A DNA stretch of 64,000 bases from Mycocentrospora acerina (Eukaryota; Ascomycota; Dothideomycetes; Pleosporales), in NCBI GenBank assembly GCA_022701365.1, contig JAKUHH010000150.1, positions 620,001 through 684,000 on the forward strand, read 5' to 3'. The notes under the pieces were generated by a model. That model did no database searches. It was not told the origin of the DNA and was given only the letters and a program-made list of their open reading frames with translations. A program made the position numbers and the translations under genes. Shown here piece after piece: positions 11,373 to 22,356 of the stretch (position 1 is its first letter; every line of letters starts with the position of its first letter).

Positions 11373-12628
11373 TCACTTGATGAAAGTATTCACTGGCAGA
11401 CGGTAGATGTCAATTGTCCAGTAAGGCCTCCTTGTGCCCTCCCATTCTTTGCTTCCGTGCAGACCTGCTGGGACATCAATGTCCTCCCAGGTTGTGTCGA
11501 ACCCAGCCTCGAACAAGTCGATCTCCGCAACCTAGGCGAGTAGTTAGTCTAGAATTCCCATCAATCTTGCAACGCTCGACATACTTTTGTGTAGACATCG
11601 TAACAAATTTGGCGATCAGCTCCCAGACCGTTGTACCACCCAAATTTACCATCCTTGGCAAGAAGTTTGGTCACATATTTAGCGAAGAACTCCCTCAATG
11701 CCGCATAATCCTCAGCGAATGTATCGTAGTAGATGCCGTCGAGGACAACACCCTGCTCAATCAACTTGGGAAGAACATCCTGCCATCGGCCCTCGTGAAT
11801 ATGAACATTTGGTTTGTCGTACCAGCCCTGCTCTCGTAGTCGCTTGTGAACCTGCGGGTGGGCCTCGACGATGTGATGTTCAGCGGGGGAGTGTGTTTGG
11901 ATAGCAGTATCGACGATTCCCATTCCGTGACCAACGTTCATAACCCTGAGACCAGCCTTGGGGATCAAAGTCTCAGCATGACGCTGCATGATCTCAGTCT
12001 CCCAGTCCATCATGACAGCGTTATCACTCTCATCCATAAGGATTCCAGGCTTGTATCGTAGCTGACTCTTCAAGTATGCATGGTTGTCCAAGGAAACATC
12101 ATCGAGAACGGGGTCTTCAATAGTCTCCTGGACAGGCTTTGCCTCTTCCTCAGATACCTTCTGTTTCTTGGCTGCGGGCTGCTCCTCGGTTGCAACCTCA
12201 TCCTCTTCTTCTTCTTCTTCGTCATCTGCATCACCTCCCAGACCCAACGCTTCCATCTTCGCGAACAGAATCTCTGCACGGACACCAGCTTCAACCATTA
12301 TGTCGTATATCTTCTTCTGGCCCAGACGCAGCGCAATGCAACCAGGAGTTTCGTCATCCTTATTCAAGTCATTCCAGATGGCGCCATTTTGGAGCAGCAA
12401 TTCAACTGTCTGAACCGCATCCTCGCCCGTCTCTTTTCCCTCCTCGGCTTTTCCACATGAGAGAATCGCAGCATGCAGAGGTGAAGTCGCAACTGTTGCG
12501 GTGGGATCCTGAACGTTGGCTGAGCCTTCCTTGAGCAAAATCTTCAACACCGACACATCGTGTCGTTCTGCAGCAGAAATGATGCGCTTGGCGAGGAGGA
12601 TATCTTCTTCTGTTGCTTGGTTGGCCAT
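11373..12628 (-). CDS. rmt2: Protein arginine N5-methyltransferase Rmt2
   Basis: Rmt2 methylates the delta (N5) nitrogen of arginine, with ribosomal protein L12 as the yeast substrate. Exon 1 is 12628-11585 and exon 2 is 11531-11373, with a 53-nt phase-0 intron (GTATGT...CTAAC...CCTAG); 400 aa. The N-terminal region carries ankyrin-like repeats (SPLHAAILSCG near 49; TVELLLQNGAIWN near 74). An acidic, low-complexity linker at about 136-170 includes a KKQK patch that could be a nuclear localisation signal. The methyltransferase domain follows, with the SAM-binding motif NVGHGMGIVD at 231-240, then IYYDTFAEDY near 299 and WYNGLGAD near 331. The second exon supplies the conserved C-terminus (EIDLFEAGFDTTWEDIDVP, WTIDIYRLP). 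Without the splice the protein would lose this ending, so the intron is well supported. Confidence 0.95.
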
Positions 12629-13061
12629 CTTGAATTGTTGTTTGTTTTGTGCAGGCTTTGTGCAGTCGTGGGGTTCATGACTTTTTTTCTTTGCAGGGAT
12701 AGCGGTAAAATAAGCGAGATTTTCCTATCTGGGTTAAGCGTAATAGATCATGGTCAATGAAGAGGACGATGTTGATTACGAAACTTGCAAGTGTGTAGGT
12801 CTCAAACCAAGCCCTGTTCGGGTAAACAGCTGCTATATTAAATTGCTTTGGTAATTGTTGCAAACGTAGCTCTCGTGAGAATCAGCTGATCAAGGAACTT
12901 TGGAGATTGGGGGAAGCAACAACATTATTGTTTGCATCGGCATATGGTAGATAGTCTCACAAAAATTCCGGAGAAGTACCTATTGGTTCTTGGAATTTAC
13001 TTTGGCTCAATTCAAACTAATCATTCTATACAAGTACTCTACAATTGAAAATCTCAAAGCC
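12629..13061. other. Spacer holding the rmt2 promoter
   Basis: 433 nt between the start of rmt2 and the end of the kinase gene, both on the minus strand. It should contain the rmt2 promoter and the kinase 3' UTR. No distinct motif was recognised. Confidence 0.5.
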
Positions 13062-14330
13062 TCATCCAGCTTTGCTTTGCAGAGATCCCCAGCCAGTACC
13101 CTTATAACTCGGGGCCTCCCGACCATTCCCCTTGTAGCTCGGAGCCATACTGATCTTCCCCGGCTCCTTGCCTCCTCCAATTAGTCTGATTTTTGGTGCT
13201 GGTTCCTTCCATTTTCCACTGCCAGTTACCTGTTGCTCTCTCCTCAGTCTGGCCATCTGCGTAACGGCCAATGGACCGAAATCTCTAACCAGCTCCGCTG
13301 AAGTGATGCGCAAATTGCGATCCCGCTCAAACAACATCTTATACCAATCATCAAGTTTCTCGCTGTACGGCTGGTAGGTAACCAAAAGCCCAAAGGCATC
13401 GTGATGCTCCACCATATCATCTCTGGAGATATCGAGGGGCCGATAGACGGTCGGGATTTTCTTTCGCCAAAATCCTTTACGCCATATGACCTTGTCTTCG
13501 ATGTCTGGATATGACTTGCCTCTCAACATCCTCTCAATGACGAATGCCTCGCGCGACTGACGAGGGATGATACCCAAGGCAATGTGTTGGATCGTTGTTC
13601 CTAATGTCCATATATCCCCTGACGGATGGATAGTCTCGACTTGCTCTGCTCTCGGGGGTGCATATTCTGGTGTCCCAAACCAAGGTTTCTTTTCTTCAAA
13701 TGGCAATGCTGGGTAGGGTGTCATGCGTGCGAAATCGCAAAGGAGGAAGATGGGCTCAACAGGAACATCCCCCTTCAGATATCCAGCGGGATTTCGGACG
13801 AGAATGTTGCTTGGCTTGATGTCTTGATGAACGTAACAAGTGCCCAGGCTATTGTGGAGATGGTCTAATGCGAGAACCATATCATGAAACAGCTTCCAAA
13901 TAGTAAGTTCAGAAACTTGTTCGAGTCGGCGGTTCTTACTTCCTTGTTCGTACCACATTCCAACGTATTCAAGAAGGTTCCCGAGATCACACACAGGGAG
14001 AAAGATGGCTGGCCCTAGGCGTGGAAAGTTTGGGACATAGGTTATCATCCCAAGAATGTTCTCATGGCTACTTATCCTCTCCAGATTGCGGATTTCAGCC
14101 ATGATACGTGTGTGAGTAGTCTTGTTGTCGTCAATTGGAACTTTTCTAGCAATAGCCTTCTTTGAAGATTTATGCATGAATTTGCGGACTTGCCCGTCAC
14201 TACCTGCTCCGATGTCCCTCAGTGACATGAACATTTTGTCGAATCGCCTGTAGTCGCCAAGGTCCTCAATAACTTCGCTCCAGTCCCCTTGACTCGTGGT
14301 TGATCCTCGACCGCTCGAGTGTGGAAACAT
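13062..14330 (-). CDS. Divergent serine/threonine protein kinase (HQD/DFA)
   Basis: Single-exon protein of 422 aa, counting from the Met at 14330; an upstream in-frame Met at 14480 would add 50 residues that do not look conserved. A kinase domain spans most of it: glycine loop GAGSDG (41-46), Lys63 in AIARK, Glu79 in AEIRNLERI, catalytic loop HQDIKPSN (168-175, HQD in place of HRD), metal-binding DFA (199-201, Ala in place of Gly) and the activation-segment end GTPEYAPPR (219-227). The catalytic Asp170, Asn175 and metal-binding Asp199 are all present, so activity is possible. The C-terminal 90 or so residues are basic and Gly/Lys-rich. It resembles the lineage-specific kinases common in Pezizomycotina, and I cannot assign it to a named family. 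It may be a true kinase or a degenerate one. Confidence 0.8.
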   Translation of the reverse strand: MFPHSSGRGSTTSQGDWSEVIEDLGDYRRFDKMFMSLRDIGAGSDGQVRKFMHKSSKKAIARKVPIDDNKTTHTRIMAEIRNLERISSHENILGMITYVPNFPRLGPAIFLPVCDLGNLLEYVGMWYEQGSKNRRLEQVSELTIWKLFHDMVLALDHLHNSLGTCYVHQDIKPSNILVRNPAGYLKGDVPVEPIFLLCDFARMTPYPALPFEEKKPWFGTPEYAPPRAEQVETIHPSGDIWTLGTTIQHIALGIIPRQSREAFVIERMLRGKSYPDIEDKVIWRKGFWRKKIPTVYRPLDISRDDMVEHHDAFGLLVTYQPYSEKLDDWYKMLFERDRNLRITSAELVRDFGPLAVTQMARLRREQQVTGSGKWKEPAPKIRLIGGGKEPGKISMAPSYKGNGREAPSYKGTGWGSLQSKAG

Positions 14331-15775
14331 CCTATTGGCGATATGTCCAAGTGCTAGTGTGAAGGACTTAGACTCAATAAACGTAGATACTAAAGCTTTT
14401 GGGAAGCATTGCGACAGGTCAAGATATACTAGGCAATACTCATGCTTTGTGTTAAAACAACATCGAGGGATCGCGAACATTGTGATTTATTACCATTTCG
14501 CCAACGTTCACATTATCAACGATCAAATACGCTGCATACTATGTGGCCTTCCAAAGTGACTGCATGGGGGTTCTATGAAGTGGAAATCCACTGGCTGCGA
14601 CTTCGAAAAAGATAAGTTACCTTTTTAATACCAAGGACATTACTGCCATCAGTTTTTCCGTGCCGTTTGTGGAGTCGTTCTACCGCTGAGAAAATGCCGC
14701 ATCAGACTCTCATAGTCTTGATTAACCAACTTGTAGCTGAGCTTATGTTTTTGCATTAATCGCAATTTCAATCGACACCAAGTCACTAACATAGCCTTCA
14801 AAATGTCGTGAGATGTAGACAGGAAATCTAGTAATGAAATTTAGGACAAAACTTGCGTGAACAAGGACATGTGGTCAACATGTCAGTCTTCTGGGCCTGG
14901 ATCTAGGAAAAATTCTCGCGAGGACTTCGGTCCTCTCCACTCGTTTTTTTATGTCTTTAACATACCCCAGAATCGTTTGTCGGCACAAGTTCATCAGTGC
15001 CTGGTATCATCCCTAGTGCTCCTCTACTCACGTAGCTCTAGAATGTGACAGCGAACATTGAATCCACCGATCACACGATTTGTGCAAGGTTGGGTTTAAT
15101 CAAGACTATGTATAACACCACCAAGAGCAATTAATGTTTCGGTATGAGTGCGAGAAGATGCAACAAACAGAATTGGACATGTATTATGATATGGGACAGT
15201 GTTGCAAAAGAATCGTTGTTCGCAACGTCAGTAGCGAGCGTGTGATGATCAACAAGAGTATGTGAAGCGTATGACGTGAAACAGAGGGTGATGCTACCCG
15301 AGAGGCTTAGGAAGGTCCCCTCGTAGCTTCCGGTATCTGATGCCGTACCAATGGGAGTGCTGAAGGCCGTGGGATCTTGAAATCAATTATATCAAGGCTT
15401 CAAGAATCATACCAAGTGCTAAAGAGATTCACATCAATGGCAGGCAATTGTCTTTTGAAGCTCACGTTGAATTACTTTGAACAGCTGGTGCAATCATGCA
15501 AGTGTCGACATTGTGGTGTAGGAAGTCTTCTTCCTACTGGCCCCGGACTGCCTTCCCCAGTCTTCCACACTTTTGCACCAGACTTGCCATAATGAGTAAC
15601 TTTGCGTCGATTCGCTCGGAATCAATTTCCAGCGCCAGTGCAATGTGATGTTGGTAGTTTCTTGGTTTGGCGTTGTTGGTGGGGTCCGTTTCAGATGATC
15701 ACGCGTTAACGTGTCAAAAACTTACAGGGTCTAGCCACATTGCAATGAGCACCACGTACAACAACTGGCTTCAAC
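14331..15775. other. Gene-free spacer
   Basis: 1.4 kb between divergently placed genes (kinase minus, aldehyde dehydrogenase plus). Both promoters should be here. No coding or repeat signal was recognised. Confidence 0.45.
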
Positions 15776-17721
15776 ATGGAGCACATGCTGGAGCGCGACT
15801 TTCGCGCCCTCGATGCATATGTCTGGGGTGCAATTAGCGCGGCAACACTTTTACTCTTCTACCTGACGTTGAGGAGAGATGTCGAGGGTCCGATATTATA
15901 CGATATTGCGTCGCCAGAGGAGGCAGAACCTGGCTGGAAGGGTCAGGTGCTCGACGAGCCATCGCTGAAGGTGCACTCACAGCATGCATTTCCTGGCACC
16001 TTGATTGACTGTTTCTTAGGTATCAGGCTCATCTGTCATCCAATGCTATGCCCCCGCGACTGGCGAAGCCCTCGGGCGCGTCAACCCCTCGACTGCAGAA
16101 GGCATTGACCGCAGCATTGCGAAAGCACGCGAGGCCCAGGTCCAATGGGCGCGCACCACATTTGTCCAGCGCCGAAAGGTGCTGCGCACAATGTTGCGAT
16201 TCGTCCTTGAAAACCAGGAGACAATTGCACGAGTCGCGTGTCTGGACTCGGGCAAGACCATGGTGGACGCGAGTTTAGGGGAGATCCTGGTCACAGTCGA
16301 GAAGCTGAGATGGATGATCAAGCACGGGGAGCAAAGCTTGAAGAGCGACAGGAGGGACACCAATTTCCTCATGATGTATAAGTGGAACGAGGTTATGTAT
16401 GAGCCACTGGGTGTTGTGGCAGCATGTGTGAGCTGGAAGTAAGCATCTTCTCCCCCTGTGGACTCGAGGCCCAAGACTAACGCGTGATGCAGTTACCCCG
16501 TAAGCTTCAGAACCTCATGCTTTGACTTGAACTGTGGCTGACAACTTCTAGTTCCATAATCTCATCTCGCCCATCATAGCCTCCATCTTCGCTGGCAACG
16601 CCATCATTGTCAAAGGCTCTGAAGCCACTGCCTGGTCCTCAGCATACTTTGCCTCGATCGCCACCCGTGCCCTCGAAGTATGCGGCCACTCTCCCAACCT
16701 CATCCAGTCTGTCGTCTGCTGGCCCGACGTCGCCGACCACCTGACATCTCACCCGGGCATATCTCACATTACGTTCATCGGCTCGCGACCCGTCGCACAC
16801 CATGTTTGCGTGTCGGCTGCGAGAGCCCTTACCCCCGTATGTGTTGAACTAGGCGGCAAGGATCCTGCGATACTTCTCGATGATTTGTCGAACAGCGACT
16901 TCAAGCGCGTAGCCAGCATCCTCATGCGCGGCACCTTCCAATCCGCGGGCCAAAACTGCATTGGTATCGAGCGTGTGATAGCACTCCCCAATGTCCACGA
17001 TCGCCTCGTCGAGTATCTAACCCCCAAAATCCGTGCCTTACGTTCAGGCTCCATCCTCAATAGCCCCGACACACCTGTCGACGTCGGCGCATCCATCTCC
17101 TCTGCAGGTTTCGCTGCCCTCGAAGCCCTCATTGCTGATGCAGTCAAGCAAGGCGCGCGTCTCCTCGCAGGCGGCACCCGCTTCGCCCACCCTCAGTATC
17201 CAAAGGGCCACTACTTCACCCCCACGCTCCTCACAAATGTTACGCGCGACATGAAGATTGCACAGACGGAGCTCTTCGCCCCCGTTTTTCTGCTCATGCG
17301 CGCCGAGTCCGTCACCGACGCCATTGCCATTGCAAACAGCACCATTTACGCCCTCGGCGCATCCGTCTACGGTTCGAAGTCAGCGGATCTCGAGCGCGTG
17401 GTGAGAGAGGTACACGCGGGTATGGTTGCGGTTAACGATTTTGCGGTCACGTACATGGTGCAGTTGCCGTTTGGAGGCACCAAGGGGAGCGGGTACGGCC
17501 GGTTTGCTGGAAAGGAGGGGTTGCAGAGCTTGTGCAATGCAAAGAGTGTGACGAGGGATAGATTGGGGTGGATGGGCATCAAGACGGGGATCCCGCCGCC
17601 AATGGACTTACCCGTTCTGGATGGCGGAAAGGCCTGGAAGTTTGCAATGGGAATTGTGTGGTTAGGGTATGGAGATGTGCGGGGCAAGGTAAAAGGGATC
17701 AAGGGGTTGATTGGGTTGTAA
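15776..17721 (+). CDS. MSC7: Membrane-anchored aldehyde dehydrogenase, Msc7-like
   Basis: Four exons: 15776-15970, 16020-16438, a 7-nt microexon 16493-16499, and 16552-17721. Together they give 596 aa. The N-terminus has one membrane segment (about residues 14-32, YVWGAISAATLLLFYLTL), then a complete aldehyde dehydrogenase domain. Catalytic Glu306 sits in CVELGGKDP and nucleophile Cys343 in SAGQNCIG, with the late motif PFGGTKGSGYGRFAG. This layout and ending (hydrophobic WKFAMGIVWLGYG) match yeast Msc7, an ER-associated aldehyde dehydrogenase of poorly known substrate. The microexon TTACCCC is required: it restores SWNYPFHNLISPI across the two flanking introns (GTAAGC...GATGCAG and GTAAGC...TTCTAG) and keeps frame. 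The gene is tail to tail with the GS-like gene, 73 nt apart. Confidence 0.93.
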
Positions 17722-17794
17722 TGGTAGACGAAAAGAATCAGAAGGTGCGTAGTATTGTATGAGCAATATTATATCCACTTTCAGCCACTGAGCC

Positions 17795-19395
17795 TCAAAC
17801 AGTTTCAATATACCGCCTGACCTCCCAGTCCGTCACCGCCTCGTCCCACAGCCGTATTTCATGCTCCCTCGTCCCTCCAAAGTGGTCCACAAACTCATCC
17901 CCAAACACTTCGCGCGCCACGCTCTCCTTCCTCATAAACCGTTCCGTCGCCTCCTTCAAGCTCTTTGCCAGCCTCTGGCCCTTGTCTGCCGTGCCGCCTA
18001 CATCCTCGCCCTTGCCTAGTGGAGGAATACCAATCTCCATCTTCTTCTCCACGCCGCGCCACCCCAAGGCGAGGATCGCAGCAAGCACGAAATGAGGGTT
18101 TGTATCTGCGCCTGGAACACGAACCTCGAAACGTGTTGCTTTTGCCGATGCGGTGGGCGGCGCAATCAGACGGATACTAGCGGCGCGGTGCTCAAGGCCC
18201 CATGACACGGTCACAGGAGCCCAGAAGTTCTCAACCAGTCTCTTGTATGAGTTGACGTTTGGCGCCAGGATGGGCATGATATCTGGCAGACCGTCAATCA
18301 GGCCGGCAAGGAAGTGGCGGCCCATGTCGGAGAGGAAGCGGATATCTGGGTACGCGGCGTTTGTGTCTTCTTCCTCGCGGGCAAAGAGGTTCTTCTTTTC
18401 CTTGTCGACGATGGACACGTGCATGTGGCCGCTGTTTCCTGGCAGGCCGTGGCGGGGTTTTGCCATGAAGCAGGGTGTTATGCCGTGTTTTGAGCCGAGG
18501 GACTTGACGACGAGCTTGAAGAGGGAGGCCTTGTCTGCCATTTGGGCGATTTCACCAAACTCGAGGGCCTGTCAAATCAGTGTTAGCATCCGAGCTCTCT
18601 CGTGAGGGATGCAAGAGTGGTGCTGGGGGGAGGGGAAGAGAAGACGCACAGCTTCGAATACACCGGGCCCAGACTCGGTGTGCCAGCCCTCGATGCCGCA
18701 GTTGAACTTGAGGCACGAGTCGAAGATGCCATAGTAGTAGTCTTGGTTGTGCACTGGCCGCGTTATGCTGTAGCCAAACATGCCCTCTGTGAGACTCGGG
18801 AGAGAGTTGACGGGGTTGTCGCGCAGAAAGGCCGCTGTGCTCGAAGTGTTCCTCTCTGGGCCATCGTGGCTCTGGGGCGCGCGGAACTGGTAGAACTCAT
18901 ACTCGGCTGCACATGCCCAATTAGCCTCATCGCGGCTGCCATGCCATCAGCAACACACGTACCTCCTGCCATGGCTCCGTAGCCCTCTGCCGCCAGCTTG
19001 TCAACTGTGCGCCTCAACAGGCTTCTTGGGCACGCGCTCAGACTCTCGTTGGTGTCCGGGTCGTGGAAGCTGATGAGGAAGAAGGGCACGTCATTCTCCC
19101 ACGGTATGCGCCTAAACGACGAGAGGTCTGGGACGGCAATCAGGTCGCGGTAGCCGTTCTCCTTGTTGGAGATGCCGAGTTCGCGGAAGTACGTCTGGTC
19201 GTGCATGTCCCAGCCGAAGATGACGCTGCAGAAGCCAAAGCCAGCCTGGGCAATGCTAAGGAACTTCTTCTTGGCCATGAGCTTGCCGCGCAGCAGGCCG
19301 TCGACGTCTATGCCGGCCACCTTGACGGACGTGTCATTCTTGAGGAGCTCGGGGAGCTGCTCGACGGTGATTGGGGCAGGCGTTTCAGACGCCAT
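17795..19395 (-). CDS. Glutamine-synthetase-family ligase (type I, FluG/PuuA-like)
   Basis: Exons 19395-18963, 18906-18650 and 18568-17795; introns 57 and 81 nt (GTACGT...GTGCAG; GTGCGT...GACAG); 487 aa. The fold is type I glutamine synthetase, unlike the short eukaryotic type II enzyme of ammonia assimilation. Visible elements are an N-terminal beta-grasp half, the first metal-binding strand AEYEFYQF, HTESGPGVFEAALEFG, the substrate His loop GNSGHMHVS, the Arg-rich WGLEHRAASIRL and PGADTNPHFVLAAILA. Relatives include bacterial gamma-glutamylputrescine synthetase (PuuA) and the GS half of Aspergillus FluG. The likely reaction is ATP-dependent gamma-glutamylation of an amine, but the substrate is inference. 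An in-frame Met at 19440 would add 15 residues; MASETPAPITV at 19395 looks the better start. Neighbours are an aldehyde dehydrogenase (tail to tail) and an SDR (divergent). Confidence 0.88.
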
Positions 19396-19504
19396 GGTAG
19401 TGGTGGTTGGGCGAGGGAGAGCGCTGTTGAAGAGGCTCAAGGGGGCGACGTTGAGGGCGAGGGAGCGTTGACGGCGGCGCAGAGATCAGAATCAAAATCA
19501 GGGC

Positions 19505-19534
19505 CAGGATCAGGGTCAGGATCAGGATCAGGAT
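19505..19534. repeat. Hexanucleotide tandem repeat (caggat)x5
   Basis: Five copies of caggat with one variant (cagggt), in the 5' leader or promoter of the GS-like gene. Contractions or expansions here would change promoter spacing but no protein. Confidence 0.85.
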
Positions 19535-19736
19535 TGTGGAGATACGGGCGGGCGCACGTCGAGAGCTCTGCTCTGCTCTACTCCCTTGTGCCCTTGTGCA
19601 GGGCCGGCTGTGATAGCAGCTGAACCAATGACGACACTGAGGGGCATGCAGGACCACCCTCTACCCACCTTTGATTCGAGTCGAGCAGGGGATACACGCT
19701 GCGCCTATCTGTGCCACTGTCATCCGTCCTCCGTCA

Positions 19737-19771
19737 TCCATTGTCCATTGCCTATTGCCCATTGCCCATTG
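19737..19771. repeat. 7-nt tandem repeat (yccattg)x5
   Basis: Five adjacent copies of a 7-nt unit (tccattg, tccattg, cctattg, cccattg, cccattg) in the middle of the divergent promoter. Each copy contains CCATTG or CTATTG; on the other strand four of these read CAATGG, close to the CCAAT-box core but not matching it. Confidence 0.8.
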
Positions 19772-20423
19772 TGGCTGTTTTGCACGCGACACTGATTTCT
19801 CTCCCAACGCGACATGGTGATGCTCTCCCAAACTCCCTCGAGCGCCGAGCTGCCCCGCCTCCCTCCGATGGCGGGGTACACGTCCCTCTGACGTGGGCAC
19901 CCGTGGCAGAGACGCCTGCAGCTCAGAGCTCGACGCGTCTACAACAACCCAAAACTGCCAAAATGCCCCGGCAAACGTCAACACGCTTTCGTAATGCCCA
20001 CCGCTTTTTGCTCTTGTTTGCCTGATGACCACCCGAGGCAGGGTCCTTATCAAGCCCTATCTGTACAGGGCCGACTTCGGGACGACCGCTTCTGTCCACT
20101 TCACGGCGCATGACCTGCTTCACCACACACTTTATCCGCCTCAGCTTCCCTTGAACAACCGCAGCTTCCCAATTTTGTCGCAGAGGTGAGTACACGATTG
20201 GCATGTGCGTTGTTCGTCTCGCAAGCACCCTCGTATCATCCGTAGACAACCATGGAATGCCGCCGCCATTGATTAATATTAGTCATATCTTGCACCAGAA
20301 CTTTTTTATTATTATAAGATCTGGCCTGTTGCTTGACGCAATTCCTAACTCTGCTGCAGACCCTCTTTCTCTTTCTCTCTCCACATCACCTTTGCTTAAA
20401 CACAAAGACTACGCACATTCAAC

Positions 20424-21606
20424 ATGGGTCGTCTTGAAGGCAAAAACTGCATCATCACCGGCGCCGCTGGGTAAGTACTGCGCCCACATGTCATTATTTG
20501 TTTTTCGGCATCGCCATCGTAGCGTTCATGGCTTTTTCATAGAACATGGAGGACGCAGCAAGATGCTCCTGCTAAAGATGAAGTTGTGCAGAATCAGCCA
20601 GCATCCCTAGTCTCTATCCCGTTGTTTCCACATTCCACTGCATGTGTTACACCGTGCGTTAGTTCTGGAAGAAGCTGCTCTGCCATCTGTCGTTTTCTCG
20701 TCTCTCACAATCTCCGCAATTCCAACCCCTCCCTAACAGCTCTCAGCGGAATTGGTCTCGAGACTGCCATCCTTTTCGCCAAGGAAGGTGCTAATGTGCT
20801 CCTCTCCGACATTTCCGGCCCTGCGCTTGAGAAAGCCCTTGCCAAACTGAAGGAGATTGTGCCAGAGGCAAAGAAGGTCGAGGCCAAGATTACAGATGTT
20901 TCCAAGGAAGCCGACATTGCCGCCATGGTAGAACATGTCGACTCCTGGGGCGGCCTTGATGTTCTCTTCAACAACGCGGGCATAATGCATGCCGACGATG
21001 CCGACGCTGTTGACACACCAGAGAAGATCTGGGATCTCACACAGGCTATCAACGTCAAGGGAGTATGGTTCGGCAGCAAGCATGCAGTTCTCAGCTTCCG
21101 AAAGCACAACAAGAAGAAGACCAGTGTAATCAACACAGCGAGTGTTGTAGCACTTGTGGGAAGTGCAACACCCCAGTTGGCGTACACAGCAAGTAAGGGA
21201 GCGGTTCTAGCATTGACAAGGGAGTTGGCAATGGTGCATGCGAGGGAGGGTTTCAGGTTCAACGCGCTTTGCCCAGCGCCATTGAAGTACGTTCGAGCGT
21301 CCCACCCTTGTTCTTCTTTTAAACATCACAAAATTGGCGTATCAAGTCGATACTGACAACCACAGCACTCCCCTCCTCCAGGACTGGCTCGGCGACGACG
21401 CAGCAAAGCGTAACCGCCGTGAGGTCCACTTCCCAACTGGCCGCTTTGGTGAGGCTATCGAGCAGGCTCAAGCCGTTCTTTTCCTTGCCAGCGATGAGAG
21501 CAGCTTCGTCAACGGAACAGACTTTGTGGTCGACGGCGGCATGACCAAATGCTACACTACCCCCGAGGGAGCACCCACCCAGCCTCCCAAGAACAACGCC
21601 CGCTGA
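20424..21606 (+). CDS. Classical short-chain dehydrogenase/reductase
   Basis: Exons 20424-20470, 20747-21286 and 21366-21606; 275 aa. The first intron (276 nt, GTAAGT...CTAAC...CTCAG) splits the cofactor motif; joining gives TGAAGGIG at 12-19. Other classical SDR hallmarks are NNAG (91-94), Asn118, Ser148 in NTASVVALVGS, and Tyr162/Lys166 in AYTASK. The sequence LLSDIS with Asp37 at the end of beta-2 favours NAD(H). The C-terminal FVNGTDFVVDGGMTK is typical of the 3-oxoacyl-ACP-reductase-like branch. The second intron (79 nt) joins APLN to TPLLQDW. Substrate is unknown. Divergently transcribed from the GS-like ligase. Confidence 0.92.
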
Positions 21607-22356
21607 TTCACTTTATGGCATGTAACACTTCTTGCGGATCTTAAAGAGAAAACTCTCAGCAATAATCAAAGTTATGGAACTGGTGGATAATTGAATAAGG
21701 ATGAAATTCTATATCCGCGAGATTTTCTTTCTCACACCAAAAAGGAAACACCCATGGGCCGATATATCTTTTTCAATAGAACAACTCAATAACTGATCAC
21801 AACTCCGTGTTAGTGACACGTTACAATGATGATCTCATATTCAACCTATTGGCTCAGGTACAGTTCTTACGCATGTCTGGACCGTGCAGAAATGGATAGC
21901 AAGCGGCCCTCCAGCAGACAGAAGCAGAGGAAATACCTATATATCCTGGTACTAGGTTCGTGTTCAGTACTCTGGCGTACCGGACACCAAAATTTCACTG
22001 TTCTCACTCTCGCTTTTTCACAAGATCTACCTTCAATGCGAAGAGTGCATCTGAAAACAACAATGGTATCACTAGCAACTACGCCAATAGCCAATGGTAA
22101 CTACTTGCCCGTTACAGTTACCCATTGATCTAATCCTATAAAGTCCACTATCAATAAAATGCGTTTTCCAATTGACTTCCGCATCTCCCAAAGATCTCCC
22201 GGCCGTAGCTCAAGGTCGCCATAGCTCTTCTTTGCACCCAAACGCCCCGACCCAGCCCATTGCGACACACAAACCTAGCAGTATAAAAAGTAATCCCAGA
22301 TCTATCCAGTCAGAATACGCGACGCCCCCATCTCAAAACATGTACCCCTGTTTCGC
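21607..22356. other. Convergent 3' spacer
   Basis: 750 nt between the ends of the SDR gene and the PhyH-like gene. It should contain both 3' UTRs. No gene seen. Confidence 0.5.

Larger units (their letters stand above)
19396..20423. promoter_or_regulatory. Shared divergent promoter region
   Basis: About 1 kb between the starts of the GS-like ligase (minus) and the SDR gene (plus). It holds two short tandem repeats (19505-19534 and 19737-19771), CT-rich leader sequence before the SDR start, and no supported gene. Co-regulation of the two genes is possible but not shown. Confidence 0.45.

Noticed and set aside
18901..18962. Reading through the first intron of the GS-like gene
   Set aside because: Read-through loses the AEYEFYQF metal-binding strand; the spliced form restores it in frame.
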